Shown: piece by piece, positions 36,837 to 48,410 of the stretch
Numbering within the stretch: the first letter of the stretch is position 1
Layout: every line of letters begins with the position of its first letter
Assembly (NCBI GenBank): GCA_011089965.1
Contig: JAANAU010000001.1
Coordinates: 124,001-188,000 of the forward strand
Length of the DNA stretch: 64,000 nucleotides
Reading direction: 5' to 3'
Source: Magnetococcales bacterium
Lineage (GTDB): Bacteria > Pseudomonadota > Magnetococcia > Magnetococcales > Magnetaquicoccaceae
Notes under the pieces: model-generated
What the model was told of the DNA's origin: nothing
The model's database searches: none
The model's input: only the letters and a program-made list of their open reading frames with translations
Program-made: the position numbers and the translations under genes

Positions 36837-38656
36837 TGGCCCGCCCTCAACCTGCACGCTGGATGCGTCTTCTGGCTGTCGAGGAGGATCTGCCTGCGGC
36901 TCTGATCACTCTGGCCCACCACGCCCCGGTGGAACCGGAACCTCTGTCAGGTGAAGACAGAACGGTTTTGACCCCGGAAATCTCTCACTGCCTGCAACGC
37001 TTCGAGGCTTTGGCTCACGCCTGGCACACCTGGTGGCCCACCGATCTGCCCGACACCCCGGAGGTATTGGCCCCCCATCTGCCGCCGGTGGAGCTGCTGA
37101 ACCAGGCATTGACTGCTCTCGAAGCATGGCAGTTGGTCAGCGAACCCCTGATCCGCCAGGAGCAGGCTGGTCGCACCCATCTGGCCGAGTTGGAGCTGCT
37201 CCTGGAACTGGCGCAAGCTCTCGACACCCCCTCACTGGATCTCGGACACATCCTTCACCCCCCCTCCTCAACCCAGACTTTGCGGACAGCCCTTTTTGTG
37301 CTTCCTCTGAACGCAGAACTCACGACCTGGTCACCTGACGACACTTTGTTGCGACCTGTCTCCGGCCACCAGCACCGCTTTCTGTTGGTGGTAACCACTG
37401 AAAAGATCTGGGATGCGCTTGTCACCCACATTGCCAACCTGGAAGGTCGTCCACTGCTCTGGCCCGCCGGATTATCGGGCACCGGCGACCAGCTCCAGGC
37501 CGCCATCCAGACAGACATCACCGCATGTCAGGCTGACAACATGCGCATTGCAGAGCTTCTGCACCGGTTGGGGGAAGAGCATCAGGTCGCCCGCTGGATC
37601 CGCGCCGTACATCAACGGCAATGGTATTTTCAGGCGATCCGTCAGATCCGCACTGGTCACACCCTGGCCCAACTCGGTGGCTGGGTCGCCCCGGAGTGTC
37701 AGGCTGCCACCTTGAATCACCATCTCCAGAAAGGGGGCATACGCGCCTTGGCCACCCTCTCCGACCACGGACCGGGAGATCCACCGTTGCTGCTGGTCAA
37801 CCCCTGGTGGGCGCGCCCCTTTGAACTTTTTGCCCGCCTGCTCGGCATGCCCAACCGTTACGAAGTTGATCCCAGTCGCCTGCTGGCCCTGGTGGCTCCG
37901 CTTCTGTTCGGCTACATGTTCGGCGATGTCGGCCAGGGGGCTGTACTGGTTGCCATCGGTTTTCGCCTGCGCCGCCACTTCCAGGCAGCCTGGCTCCTGA
38001 TCACAGGCGGTTTGTCCGCCATGTTCTTTGGTCTGCTCTTTGGCAGCCTTTTCTGTTCCGAATCCATTTTGCCAGCCTTGTGGCTCCATCCCACCAGTCA
38101 CCCCCTGGATCTGCTCCTGCTGCCGCTGCTGTTCGGCATGGGCCTGATCCTGACCGGATTGGGATTTCAGGGAGTCGGGGCCTGGTGGCGCGGTCAAGGG
38201 CGTCACTGGCTGCATCATGACGGAGGTGTCATCCTCTTGTATCTTGGTACCATACTGACACTGATCACACCAGATGTTGGTCTGATTCTGGCACTGGCAG
38301 GCATCCTGTTGTTCATGTTTGGAAACGGCTGGCATGCTCCGCGCGCGCTGCCGGGACGGCTGGCCCATCTGCTGGAAACCCTGTTGCAACTCGGCGTCAA
38401 CACCTTCTCCTTTGCCCGCGTCGGGGCGTTTGCATTGGCCCATGCCGGACTGGGCCAGGCCGTGGTCACCCTGGCTGACCTGAGCGGGGGTGGTCTGCCC
38501 GGCCTGATGGTGATGGTTGTCGGCAACCTGCTGATCCTGACCCTGGAGGGGTTGGTGGTTTCGGTCCAGACCACCCGTTTGATTCTGTTTGAGTTTTTTG
38601 TACGTTTCCTGGCTGGAGACGGACGCCCTTTCCGTCCCCTGCCACCCCCGGAATAA
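36833..38656 (+). CDS. atpI: A/V-type ATPase membrane subunit I (a-type)
   Basis: A 607-residue subunit. ATG 36833 overlaps the previous stop and has GGAG 8 bases upstream; the region before is not part of the family. The N-terminal ~330 residues are cytoplasmic, with two Glu/Leu-rich helical hairpins. The C-terminal half holds about seven or eight TM helices, including PLLFGYMFGDVGQGAVL (the family GxMxGDxGxG signature), GLLFGSLF and NTFSFARVGAFALAHAGLGQ. It forms the ion half-channels against the K ring. The compact length is usual for bacterial subunit I. Confidence 0.93.
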   Translation: MMARPQPARWMRLLAVEEDLPAALITLAHHAPVEPEPLSGEDRTVLTPEISHCLQRFEALAHAWHTWWPTDLPDTPEVLAPHLPPVELLNQALTALEAWQLVSEPLIRQEQAGRTHLAELELLLELAQALDTPSLDLGHILHPPSSTQTLRTALFVLPLNAELTTWSPDDTLLRPVSGHQHRFLLVVTTEKIWDALVTHIANLEGRPLLWPAGLSGTGDQLQAAIQTDITACQADNMRIAELLHRLGEEHQVARWIRAVHQRQWYFQAIRQIRTGHTLAQLGGWVAPECQAATLNHHLQKGGIRALATLSDHGPGDPPLLLVNPWWARPFELFARLLGMPNRYEVDPSRLLALVAPLLFGYMFGDVGQGAVLVAIGFRLRRHFQAAWLLITGGLSAMFFGLLFGSLFCSESILPALWLHPTSHPLDLLLLPLLFGMGLILTGLGFQGVGAWWRGQGRHWLHHDGGVILLYLGTILTLITPDVGLILALAGILLFMFGNGWHAPRALPGRLAHLLETLLQLGVNTFSFARVGAFALAHAGLGQAVVTLADLSGGGLPGLMVMVVGNLLILTLEGLVVSVQTTRLILFEFFVRFLAGDGRPFRPLPPPE

Positions 38657-38694
38657 CCCATGACATCTTAGAATCCAACACAAAGGAGCGGCCC

Positions 38695-39039
38695 ATGTCG
38701 CCTCGCACCAAGATTGCACTTGCTTTGACCCTGTTCAGCGCCGTCATGGCCATCGGAGCCAGCATGGCTTTCTTTGCCTCCCCGGCCATGGCGACCCCTC
38801 CAGCCTCTGGAGGCGCAACCCTGGATCCGGGCATGGGCTTTCTGGCTGCTGCTTTGGCCACAGGTCTCTCCTCCATTGCTGCCGGTTTTGCCGTTGCCCA
38901 TGTTGGCAGCGCGGCCATCGGTGCCATCACGGAAAAACCGGAACTTTTGGGCCGGATGTTGATTCTGGTCGGTCTGGCCGAAGGGATTGCCATTTATGGT
39001 CTGATCATCTCGATCCTCATTCTGAATCGTCTGGGCTGA
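38695..39039 (+). CDS. atpK: A/V-type ATPase proteolipid subunit K
   Basis: A 114-residue rotor-ring subunit. The mature part is one two-helix hairpin: AAALATGLSSIAAGFAVAHV, then GRMLILVGLAEGIAIYGLI with Glu96 as the ion-binding carboxylate. No Gln partner lies in the first helix, as Na+-type rings would have, so proton coupling is more likely. A ~40-residue N-terminal extension resembles a signal peptide (FFASPAMA-TPP) and may be cleaved. AGGAG precedes the ATG. The stop overlaps subunit F by one base (TGATG). Confidence 0.93.
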   Translation: MSPRTKIALALTLFSAVMAIGASMAFFASPAMATPPASGGATLDPGMGFLAAALATGLSSIAAGFAVAHVGSAAIGAITEKPELLGRMLILVGLAEGIAIYGLIISILILNRLG

Positions 39040-39341
39040 TGTCTGCGTTCGTCTTTATCGGCGATGAAGTGAGTGCAGCGGGCTGGCGTCTGACCGGCAT
39101 GAAGGTGATCACCCCTGAGCCTGGCCAGGAGGCAACAACGGTCACAGCCATTCTGGCAGAGGCCACCACCGGGTTGGTATTGCTTTCGGCAGGTTGTGCC
39201 AGCCGGTTGCCTGTTGGGTTGCTCGACCGCTTTCTGGCATCGCTGACTCCTGCCACCTGGGTGGTTCCAGAGGTTCGCGGTCTGACGCCCCCCCCGGATC
39301 TGACGCTCAAGGTGCGTGCGCGTCTGGGGATGCAACCATGA
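39039..39341 (+). CDS. atpF: A/V-type ATPase subunit F
   Basis: A 100-residue central-stalk subunit. It starts SAFVFIGDEVSAAGWRLTGM, the usual F N-terminus, and contains GLVLLSAGCASRL, where homologues have a conserved ILIT/D-type strand. It sits inside the rotor shaft with subunit D. Start TGATG overlaps K and the stop overlaps E as ATGA. Confidence 0.85.
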   Translation: MSAFVFIGDEVSAAGWRLTGMKVITPEPGQEATTVTAILAEATTGLVLLSAGCASRLPVGLLDRFLASLTPATWVVPEVRGLTPPPDLTLKVRARLGMQP

Positions 39342-39951
39342 AGACCGTATTGGATGACATGCTGGCTGCCATTGCCCGCCACAGCCATGACGAACAGGAG
39401 CGGATTCTCACCCAGGCCCGTCAGGAGGCAGCAGCCCTCATTGCCAACGCCCATCAACAGGCACGTCAACGCATGCGTACCTGGGTTGCGAACGAGCGTC
39501 GCCTGCTGAAGCAGACCTTGCAGAACATCCATGCCCAGGAAGAGACCGAACAGCGCAACCACACCATGCAACGGATCAATCGCCATCTGGAAGAGGCGCG
39601 TCTCCTGCTGGATCGAGCACTGCTGGAACGTTGGCACAACCCACCCCAACGTCAACTCTGGATCGAGGCATTGGTCATGCGCGCCCTCCAGATTCTGCCG
39701 CCAGGGGAGTGGGAGATCTGCCTGCCTCCGGATCTGGTGACCGATGCCGGGATGGAACCTTTGACCCAACGCATCATGACCGCCGGTTTACCTGCTCCGC
39801 GCCTGCGACCTGATGCGCGTATCATGGCGGGCATACGTCTTGGCTGCCAGGGGGTATGGCTGGATGGCAGTGTCGCTGGTCTGCTGGCCAACCGTCCAGC
39901 CATCGACGCGGCTCTATTGGCACTGATGCATAACCAGGGAGGTTCCGTCGT

Positions 39952-39955
<4 letters not shown>
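39338..39955 (+). CDS. atpE: A/V-type ATPase subunit E
   Basis: A 205-residue peripheral stalk subunit. ATG 39338 overlaps the F stop as ATGA. The N-terminal ~100 residues form a Gln/Arg/Ala-rich helix (ARQEAAALIANAHQQARQRM), and the C-terminal globular part binds the A3B3 head. Weak conservation is normal for this subunit. The stop overlaps the subunit A start as ATGA. Confidence 0.85.
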
Positions 39956-41714
<1,759 letters not shown>

Positions 41715-41718
<4 letters not shown>

Positions 41719-43106
41719 CGATCCAGGCAGATCTCTATCTGGAGCAGGCAGTCACCCGCATTGAAGGACCATTATTGTTTGTCCGCCGTCTGGTGGAGGT
41801 GGGACTCAACGATGCGGTCGAGGTGATCGGCATCGACGGACGCACCCGGTTGGGGCGCGTGGCAGCAGTGGACGAAACCGTCATGACCATCGAAACCCTG
41901 GACACCACCTCCGGACTCTCCATGGCCGGAACCCGCATCCGGCTGATCGGCGAACCGGTCACCTTTGCCTTGGGACCGGGCATTCTGGGACGGGTTTTTG
42001 ATGGCGTGGGACGGGTGGCCGATGGCGGTCCGCCTGTGGCTGCGCAAATCAAATCTCCCATCGACGGGGCGATCATCAACCCCTTGCGGCGGGCCAAGCC
42101 CGAAGATTTCATCGAAACCGGCATCTCGGCCATCGACCTGTTGGACAGTCTGGTGAGGGGACAAAAGTTGCCGATCTTTTCGGCGGGAGGTTTGCCCCAC
42201 AACCGTCTGGCGGTCGAGATTGCCCTGCATGCCCGTTTGCGTTCGACCCGGGACGAACCTTTTGCCATTGTTTTTGCCGGCATTGGCGTGCCGTATGACC
42301 AGGCCGAACGGTTCCGACGCACCCTGGAAGAAGGGGGGGCATTGGGCCATACCGCGCTTTTTCTCAATCTGGCTTCAGACTCCAGCGCCCAACGCCTGCT
42401 GACCCCCCGTTTTGCCCTGACGGCAGCGGAATATCTGGCCTATCACGAAGGACGGCATGTCCTGGTGATCATGACCGACATGACCAACTATTGCGAAGCC
42501 TTGCGCGAGGTGTCGGCCAGTCATGGGGAGATCCCCAGCCGCAAAGGGTATCCCGGTTACATGTATTCCGATCTGGCCACACTCTATGAGCGCGCCGGAC
42601 GGATCCATGGACGTGCCGGATCCGTGACCCAGATTCCCATCCTCACCATGCCTGCCGACGACATCACCCATCCGATTCCGGATCTGACCGGTTACATCAC
42701 CGAAGGACAAATCACCCTGGACCGCAAACTGGATCGCGCAGGCATCCATCCGCCGATTGGGGTGTTGCCGAGTCTCTCCCGGTTGATGAAAGATGGCATC
42801 GGTGCCGGTTTCACCCATCCTGACCATCCGGCCTTGGCCAATCAGCTCTATGCCGCCTATGCCCGCACCATGGGAATACGCCTGTTGGCCGGTGTGGTCG
42901 GAGCCGATGGGTTGACCCGGACAGACCGACTCTTTCTGGAGTTTGGAGAGCGGTTCGAGCACCGTTTCATTGCCCAACCCGATGGCCCGCGCACTCTGGA
43001 ACAGAGCATGGCCCTGGGTTGGGAACTATTGAAACCTTTGCCGGATACCGAGTTGTCGCGTCTTTCGGATGCGCAGATCCAACACCATCTGCGCGCAGGA
43101 AACTGA
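41715..43106 (+). CDS. atpB: A/V-type ATPase regulatory subunit B
   Basis: A 463-residue non-catalytic nucleotide-binding subunit. ATG overlaps the A stop. Where A has a P-loop, B has SAGGLPHNRLAVEIAL with no GKT, as expected. Other signatures are ISAIDLLDSLVRGQKLPIFS, MTDMTNYCEALREVSAS and KGYPGYMYSDLATLYERAGR. It alternates with A in the head. Confidence 0.97.
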
Positions 43107-43111
43107 AACCC

Positions 43112-43681
43112 ATGGAGATCACCCCCACCCGCAGCGCACTGCTGGAGAGCCGGGACGAACGTGTGGTGATGCGGGAGGGGTATCGGTTCCTCGACGAAAA
43201 ACGGCTGCTGCTGGCTGCCGAAATCATCCGCCAGCACACCCGTTATCTGGAGCTGCACACCCGTTATCTGGAGCAACACGCTCGGGCCGTGGCGCTCTTG
43301 GCCGATTGGATTGGCCGATGTGGTCTGCACGACGTGCAGGTCAGCCCGGTTCAAGAGTTGACCCAGGCCCAGATCACCGGTCAAGCGCAGAGTTTCTTTG
43401 GGGTCATGCTGCGCGATGCGCCACGGCTGACTCTGCACGACCCGGCAGAAAAAAACCGCTGTGCCCAGGCGTTCACCACGCTGCTCGCTCAGGGAAGCGA
43501 GCTGGCCACCATCTCCGGCAATCTGCACCGCCTGCTTGCCGAATACCAACGGACCGAGCGTCGCGCCCGGGCATTGGAAGATGTCATCCTGCCCGAACTG
43601 GATGGGGCCATCCATGAAATGGAGATCCGCCTGGAGGAGATGGAACAGGAAGATGCAGTCCGGGTACGATTGCAACGCTGA
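43112..43681 (+). CDS. atpD: A/V-type ATPase subunit D
   Basis: A 189-residue central-shaft subunit. ATG 43112 gives the family start MEITPTRSALLESRDE-like; an upstream in-frame extension overlaps subunit B and is not family-like. The N- and C-terminal helices form the rotor coiled coil, with ARALEDVILPELDGAIHEME near the end as in other D subunits. A small internal duplication encodes HTRYLE twice near residues 41-56. This is the last gene of the operon, 9 bases before a converging gene. Confidence 0.93.
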   Translation: MEITPTRSALLESRDERVVMREGYRFLDEKRLLLAAEIIRQHTRYLELHTRYLEQHARAVALLADWIGRCGLHDVQVSPVQELTQAQITGQAQSFFGVMLRDAPRLTLHDPAEKNRCAQAFTTLLAQGSELATISGNLHRLLAEYQRTERRARALEDVILPELDGAIHEMEIRLEEMEQEDAVRVRLQR

Positions 43682-43690
43682 CCGCAGATC

Positions 43691-44488
43691 TCACCGACTG
43701 GATTTACGCATCTCGCGAGAATACCACTCCATGGCCTCTGTCTGGTCAAAGGGAAGATTATGACGCTTGATATATTCAAGATAACTTCCAGCCTCCGGAT
43801 TGCTCTCCAGATGTTCATCATTCATGCCCAAACCCTGGACCAGATCCAGCAGCCGATAGAGATCCGGCAGCCAGTTGCTCCAGTAGAGCGCCTTGAACTC
43901 CTTGGCAATCGTGGGGTGGTCCGGTCGATAATTCTTGTTCTTGATCACCGTCATAATCAGGGAGCGTGTATCTTCCGCGCCTGCCTGATAGCTCTTTCCG
44001 CCATAATAGAGTCCGGCGATCACGCCACCCACGATCATAAGGATCCCCAAGGGCTTGGCAATGGAACGCATCGCATCCCAAAAAGTCAATCGGTCGCCCG
44101 AATAATCGATGTGGCGATCCGGAACCCTCAAACCTTTCTGTTTGAATCCTTTTTCATACATGACCCGCACTGGATGGTCTTTGGGCAGGCGTCGGATATT
44201 TTCCGGCAATCCGGCCTTTTTCTCTTCGCGGGCGAACTTCAGTTCTGTGACATTGATCTTTTCAATGGGTTTGGACTTGCCGCGTTGCAGTTCCTGTTCC
44301 CGTTTTTTGCGGACCTCTTCCAGTTTCCCGGCCAGGACGATCTCTTCTTCTTGACGCAATTGATCTTGCAGCAATCCAAGCTGTTCGGATGATGGTGGCT
44401 GCTGTTCGGGTGTCAGATCCGCTGCTGGAGTTTTGGCCTTTTGGGCCTGTTTCTCCAATTGAGCGCGTTTTCCGGGAAGATCAACCAT
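43691..44488 (-). CDS. Membrane protein of unknown function with N-terminal coiled coil
   Basis: A 265-residue protein I do not recognise. Residues about 1-120 are charged, Gln/Lys/Glu-rich and likely helical. A single TM (PLGILMIVGGVIAGLYYG) lies at about 150-170, and the remaining ~95 residues contain aromatic and charged segments without a motif. The start overlaps the RlmD stop by 8 bases and it converges with atpD. Co-transcription with rlmD is likely, but no functional link is visible. Confidence 0.7.
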   Translation of the reverse strand: MVDLPGKRAQLEKQAQKAKTPAADLTPEQQPPSSEQLGLLQDQLRQEEEIVLAGKLEEVRKKREQELQRGKSKPIEKINVTELKFAREEKKAGLPENIRRLPKDHPVRVMYEKGFKQKGLRVPDRHIDYSGDRLTFWDAMRSIAKPLGILMIVGGVIAGLYYGGKSYQAGAEDTRSLIMTVIKNKNYRPDHPTIAKEFKALYWSNWLPDLYRLLDLVQGLGMNDEHLESNPEAGSYLEYIKRHNLPFDQTEAMEWYSREMRKSSR

Positions 44489-45827
44489 CTTGGATCCTCT
44501 CTGATTCCGTTCTTGTCACGCCTTGCTGCACAAAGCAGGCGATCATCTCCACGTGCCGGGTCTGCGGGAACAGATCCACGGGACGCACCAGGTCCAACTC
44601 ATACCCGCCACTCACCAGAATGGCCGCATCGCGTGCCAAAGTCGCCGGATCGCACGACACATAGATCACCCGCGCCACTATCGGTTGTCTGGCCAGTTGG
44701 CGACAGACAGCCTCTGCCCCATTCCTAGGCGGATCCATCACGACCAGATCCACAGACTCTGTCCACGGCAGTTCCGCCACCCCCTCCTCCCGGAACAAAT
44801 CCAGACGACTCCACACCACCCGCTCCATGAAACCATGGCGACGGGCATTCTGCTGCGCCCGTTGCAAGGATCCAGGGATCAGATCCACACCCAGCAGTCG
44901 ATCAAACTGACGGGCCAATGGTGCGGTGAAATTCCCGATCCCACAAAACAGATCCCACACCATGCCCCCTTCTCCGGCCAGTTGCAGACTCTCCTGGACC
45001 AGCCGTTCATTCTGCCAGGCATGGGCCTGCACAAAATCATCCGGGGTGAACAGGATGGTCAAGCCACGCACACGGTACTCCAGTGCCTGTTTTGACACCA
45101 ACGGACGGGGTGCCGCTTTACCCACCCGCAGCCAGACCTGATCCAGACCTTTCCAGTCCGCCAAGGCGCGCATGCTCTCCTTATCGGCGTGGGTACAGGG
45201 TCGCAACAGACAAAAAACCAGACCCAGGCCATGCTCTCCGGCCACCACTTCAACGGCATTGACCGCTGCCCGGCACTCAAGCCGGGTGATCGCACTGCGC
45301 AACGGTTCCATCCAGGCTGCAATGCGTGGATCCAGTACCGGACACTCCGACAGGTTGACCAGATCGTGTGAACCATGGGCAAAAAAGCCCAACAACACCT
45401 GCCCACCATCCCAACGCACCTGAAAAGTGACCCGACGCCGATAGCCATCCCTCTCCCGGGCCGGAATCAACGGCAACAGCACACGGGTTGGATCCAGATG
45501 CGCAATGCGCATCAACGCCTCCCGGACAAATCCCTCCTTGATGGCATCCTGCATCTCTGGCGGGATCCGACGCATTTGACATCCGCCGCACTGAGCGGCG
45601 TGCCGACACCCCGGATCCACGGTTTCGGGACCAGGGGTCACAACACTCTGGCATTTGACCATCAGATGGTGGCGGTGTTCCGAGACGATCCGACCCAAGA
45701 TCCGATCTCCTGGTGCCGTACCCGGTACAAAGACGACCCGGCCATCCAGACGTGCCAAACCCATTCCGCCCGGCACCAACTTCTCGATCACCAGTTCAAT
45801 TTCGTGCATCGGTTTCATTCCTGACAT
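44481..45827 (-). CDS. rlmD: 23S rRNA (uracil-C5)-methyltransferase RlmD
   Basis: A 448-residue SAM-dependent rRNA methyltransferase. An N-terminal TRAM domain (VIEKLVPGGMGLARLDGRVV) is followed by [4Fe-4S] cysteines (CRHAAQCGGC plus a later Cys in SECPVLD). The Rossmann core has VWDLFCGIGNFTAPLA and VVMDPPRNGAE, and the catalytic cysteine is in YVSCDPATLARD. It modifies a uridine in 23S rRNA (U1939 in E. coli). ATG 45827 overlaps the stop of the lipoprotein gene (TGATG). Assignment to RlmD rather than RlmCD/TrmA is based on the Cys pattern and length. Confidence 0.92.
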   Translation of the reverse strand: MSGMKPMHEIELVIEKLVPGGMGLARLDGRVVFVPGTAPGDRILGRIVSEHRHHLMVKCQSVVTPGPETVDPGCRHAAQCGGCQMRRIPPEMQDAIKEGFVREALMRIAHLDPTRVLLPLIPARERDGYRRRVTFQVRWDGGQVLLGFFAHGSHDLVNLSECPVLDPRIAAWMEPLRSAITRLECRAAVNAVEVVAGEHGLGLVFCLLRPCTHADKESMRALADWKGLDQVWLRVGKAAPRPLVSKQALEYRVRGLTILFTPDDFVQAHAWQNERLVQESLQLAGEGGMVWDLFCGIGNFTAPLARQFDRLLGVDLIPGSLQRAQQNARRHGFMERVVWSRLDLFREEGVAELPWTESVDLVVMDPPRNGAEAVCRQLARQPIVARVIYVSCDPATLARDAAILVSGGYELDLVRPVDLFPQTRHVEMIACFVQQGVTRTESERIQDG

Positions 45828-46336
45828 CAATCTTCCCACTTGAGCGGTTTGTGCAATGTGCCACTTTTATCAAACGGGACCGCGCCCAGGAATGGAAGTT
45901 CCACAAATATTTTTCCAACCAACCGATAATCAACCACCGCCTCGCCTTTGCGCAACAGAACGGAGAGCTGTTTCATGGCCTTCATCAACTCGGTTGAGAC
46001 CTCGACATCAAATTCCGCCGATCCTTTGGCCGGGATGGTAAAGAATTCCGATGACTGACCGGTGGCAAAACTCATCCCTTGCAGCTCCAGACGACATTCG
46101 ATCCCACCAATGGGCACCTCAATCGTGTTGGGGTTGTCCACCCGCAACCGGACCCGGAAGCGCGGTGCCCATTTGGAATTTTTTTTCTCGCTCTGATGGA
46201 TCTCCAACAGGCTCAATCGCGGGTGTTCCAGTTTCGGACCGGTCCAATCGGTCAAGCCGACACAACCCGAAAGCAACAGACCCACCACCCCCATCAACAG
46301 CCAGGCCCAACCCGGTCGACGATATGCATGAACCAT
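45827..46336 (-). CDS. LEA type 2 (WHy domain) lipoprotein
   Basis: A 169-residue lipoprotein. ATG 46336 gives a signal peptide with lipobox LLLSGC (core WLLMGVVGLLL). The mature chain is a LEA-14/WHy beta-sandwich with the conserved RVDNPNTIEVPIGGIECRLELQG segment. Such proteins occur in many Gram-negative bacteria, often with unclear roles in envelope or desiccation tolerance. It overlaps rlmD by one base and is divergent from the ABC ATPase gene. Confidence 0.88.
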   Translation of the reverse strand: MVHAYRRPGWAWLLMGVVGLLLSGCVGLTDWTGPKLEHPRLSLLEIHQSEKKNSKWAPRFRVRLRVDNPNTIEVPIGGIECRLELQGMSFATGQSSEFFTIPAKGSAEFDVEVSTELMKAMKQLSVLLRKGEAVVDYRLVGKIFVELPFLGAVPFDKSGTLHKPLKWED

Positions 46337-46480
46337 GTGCTTCTCAAAACCTCTCCAAAAAGGGCAGAACGCTTCATGCCATTCTACCGGATGAACAAAC
46401 CGGTTGTCGACCTGCCAGAAGTGGGATAAAATCACACTTTCAGGAATCACGCCAATCCGAAACCATCACCTTGGGATGCC

Positions 46481-47206
46481 ATGCAGGAAACCTCGCCCGG
46501 ATCCTCCCCAACCACCCCCGGTTTTGTCCGTTTACGCGGGATTGTCAAGTCCTATCTGGAAGAGGATGGCACACGCACACCGATCCTGGAAAACGTGACC
46601 GCAGATTTCCCACGCAGCACCGTGAGCGCCATTGTTGGACGCAGCGGTTCCGGCAAAACCACACTGCTGAATCTGATGGCCGGACTCGATCAGCCGGACC
46701 AGGGAGTGGTCGAGATCGACCGGTTCCAACTGACGGCCATGAATGATACGGCCACAACCCTCTTCCGGCGTCGTTCCATTGGTTTCATTTTTCAATTCTT
46801 CAATCTGTTGCCTTCTTTGACCGTTCTGGAAAATGTCCTGTTCCCGCTGGCTTTGAACCAGGCCGATGATGCCATGGGACAACAACGGGCCTTCGAATTG
46901 TTGGAACGGGTGGGGATTGGTAAGCGAGCACACACATTTCCCGACCGATTATCCGGTGGGGAGAGACAGCGGGCTGCCATTGCCCGCGCTCTGGTCCATC
47001 GCCCGCTGTTGCTCCTGGCCGATGAACCCACCGGCAATCTGGATCACAAGACCGGTCGCGATGTGATGGCCCTGATGACCCATCTGGTCCGGGCAGAACA
47101 AATGACTTTAATCATGGTCACCCACAGCGAAGCGTTTGCCGCCCAGGCTGATCTGTTGTTCAGACTGGAAGAGGGGAGATGCCTTCAGAAACCTGAACAG
47201 CATTAA
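46481..47206 (+). CDS. ABC transporter ATP-binding protein (MacB/LolD-type), no adjacent permease
   Basis: A 241-residue ATPase. Walker A is GRSGSGKTTLLNLMAGLDQP, the signature is LSGGERQRAAIARAL and Walker B is LLLADEPTGNLD. TGNLD is typical of the FtsE/LolD/MacB group that drives lipoprotein release, efflux or cell-division permeases. No permease gene is next to it; it is followed by a methyltransferase on the same strand. The partner must be elsewhere, or the ATPase serves as a free subunit. Confidence 0.92.
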   Translation: MQETSPGSSPTTPGFVRLRGIVKSYLEEDGTRTPILENVTADFPRSTVSAIVGRSGSGKTTLLNLMAGLDQPDQGVVEIDRFQLTAMNDTATTLFRRRSIGFIFQFFNLLPSLTVLENVLFPLALNQADDAMGQQRAFELLERVGIGKRAHTFPDRLSGGERQRAAIARALVHRPLLLLADEPTGNLDHKTGRDVMALMTHLVRAEQMTLIMVTHSEAFAAQADLLFRLEEGRCLQKPEQH

Positions 47207-47280
47207 GATCCGAATCAAAACCTGGCGCATCGACCAACAGGATGGCAAACGAGCGTCCGTGGACCCGGGAAGGTTTGCCT

Positions 47281-47309
47281 TTGACTTTTTGTTCTCAGGT
47301 CATCATATT
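47281..47309 (+). promoter_or_regulatory. Candidate sigma-70 promoter of the methyltransferase gene
   Basis: TTGACT (47281-47286), 17-base spacer, CATATT (47304-47309), placed about 60 bases upstream of ATG 47368 in a 161-base gap after the ABC gene. It implies that the methyltransferase is not only read through from the ABC gene. Confidence 0.45.
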
Positions 47310-47367
47310 CGGTTGGGCCACGAGCCAGTCGCTTGCACCAACCGGTAAGGATTCTCAGGAAAAGAAC

Positions 47368-48405
47368 ATGGAACGGCGCCACGGAAAACCCATTGACATC
47401 GGTCAGTTCAAAAAGCCGGTTCTGCATAATCTGCTTGGCCATCTGGATAAGATTCGTGGCATCGTTTCCTATCTGGCCAGCCACGAAACCCCGATCCATC
47501 AACAATCCTGCCATGTGTGCGGCTCACGGGAAGCAGTCCCACGGGTGGAAATCCATCAATTCACCTATGTGACCTGTGCAGAGTGCGGTCTGGTGTACAC
47601 CTCCAGGCGCTACAGCGATGAGGCGATTCGACGTTTCTACGCCACCAACCGCTATTGGTCCGAAGTGACCTATGCCAACCGCGAAACCTGCCATTATCGA
47701 CGCGACCAGGTTGCCAAACCAAAAGTTGAATTTGCCGAACGCCATCTGGGCAATGAACGCGGAGTCTGGGTGGACGTGGGTTCAGGGATCGGGGATCTGG
47801 TGAGCGTTGTCCAGGAGCGCGGTTGGCAGGGTGTCGGTCTGGAATTGAGCGCCACATCTGTGGCATTTGCCAAGGAGGTGTTCGGGGTGAACCTGGAACA
47901 GACGACTCTGGAGGAGTATCTGACCACGCACCCGGAATGGATCGGCACCATCCAGGTCGTTTCCCTGATTGGCGTTCTGGAGCATGTGACCGATCCCATG
48001 GGATTGCTGGCAACCGTCCAGAAAATATTGGTTCCCGGTGGTGCTGCGCTGATTCAGGTACCCAACGCCAACTCCCTGGCCAGCATGGTACAGGAGGTTT
48101 TTCCAGACAATGTTTTTCGTCACATGAGTCCCATCGAACACATCATGCTGTTTACCGAACCCGCTCTGATGCGTGCGCTGGAGTTGAACGGCTTTGAACC
48201 GATTGCCTGGTGGTTTCATGGATTGGATATTTATGAACTGCTGACCAATCTGGTGATCAGTCATCATGATCGGATGCGTGATTCCGCCTTGTACCACACC
48301 CTGCTGGCGACCATGAACAACCTGCAACAGGTGATTGATGATCAGGAACTCTCGGACCGGATCATCTGTCTTGCCCGGAAAAAGATCACCCTGCCCAAGA
48401 CGTGA
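47368..48405 (+). CDS. Class I SAM-dependent methyltransferase with N-terminal zinc ribbon
   Basis: A 345-residue methyltransferase. ATG 47368 follows AGGA. Residues about 45-75 carry a zinc ribbon CHVCGSRE / CAECGLVYT. The SAM site is VWVDVGSGIGDLVSVV and the acidic second strand is VGLELSATS. VVSLIGVLEHVTDP (motif II/post-I type) and VPGGAALIQVPN follow. This layout matches methyltransferases that act on sugars, quinone or secondary-metabolite intermediates, often in polysaccharide loci; the substrate is unclear. It ends 5 bases from the converging fabD gene. Confidence 0.87.
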   Translation: MERRHGKPIDIGQFKKPVLHNLLGHLDKIRGIVSYLASHETPIHQQSCHVCGSREAVPRVEIHQFTYVTCAECGLVYTSRRYSDEAIRRFYATNRYWSEVTYANRETCHYRRDQVAKPKVEFAERHLGNERGVWVDVGSGIGDLVSVVQERGWQGVGLELSATSVAFAKEVFGVNLEQTTLEEYLTTHPEWIGTIQVVSLIGVLEHVTDPMGLLATVQKILVPGGAALIQVPNANSLASMVQEVFPDNVFRHMSPIEHIMLFTEPALMRALELNGFEPIAWWFHGLDIYELLTNLVISHHDRMRDSALYHTLLATMNNLQQVIDDQELSDRIICLARKKITLPKT

Positions 48406-48410
48406 TCCGG

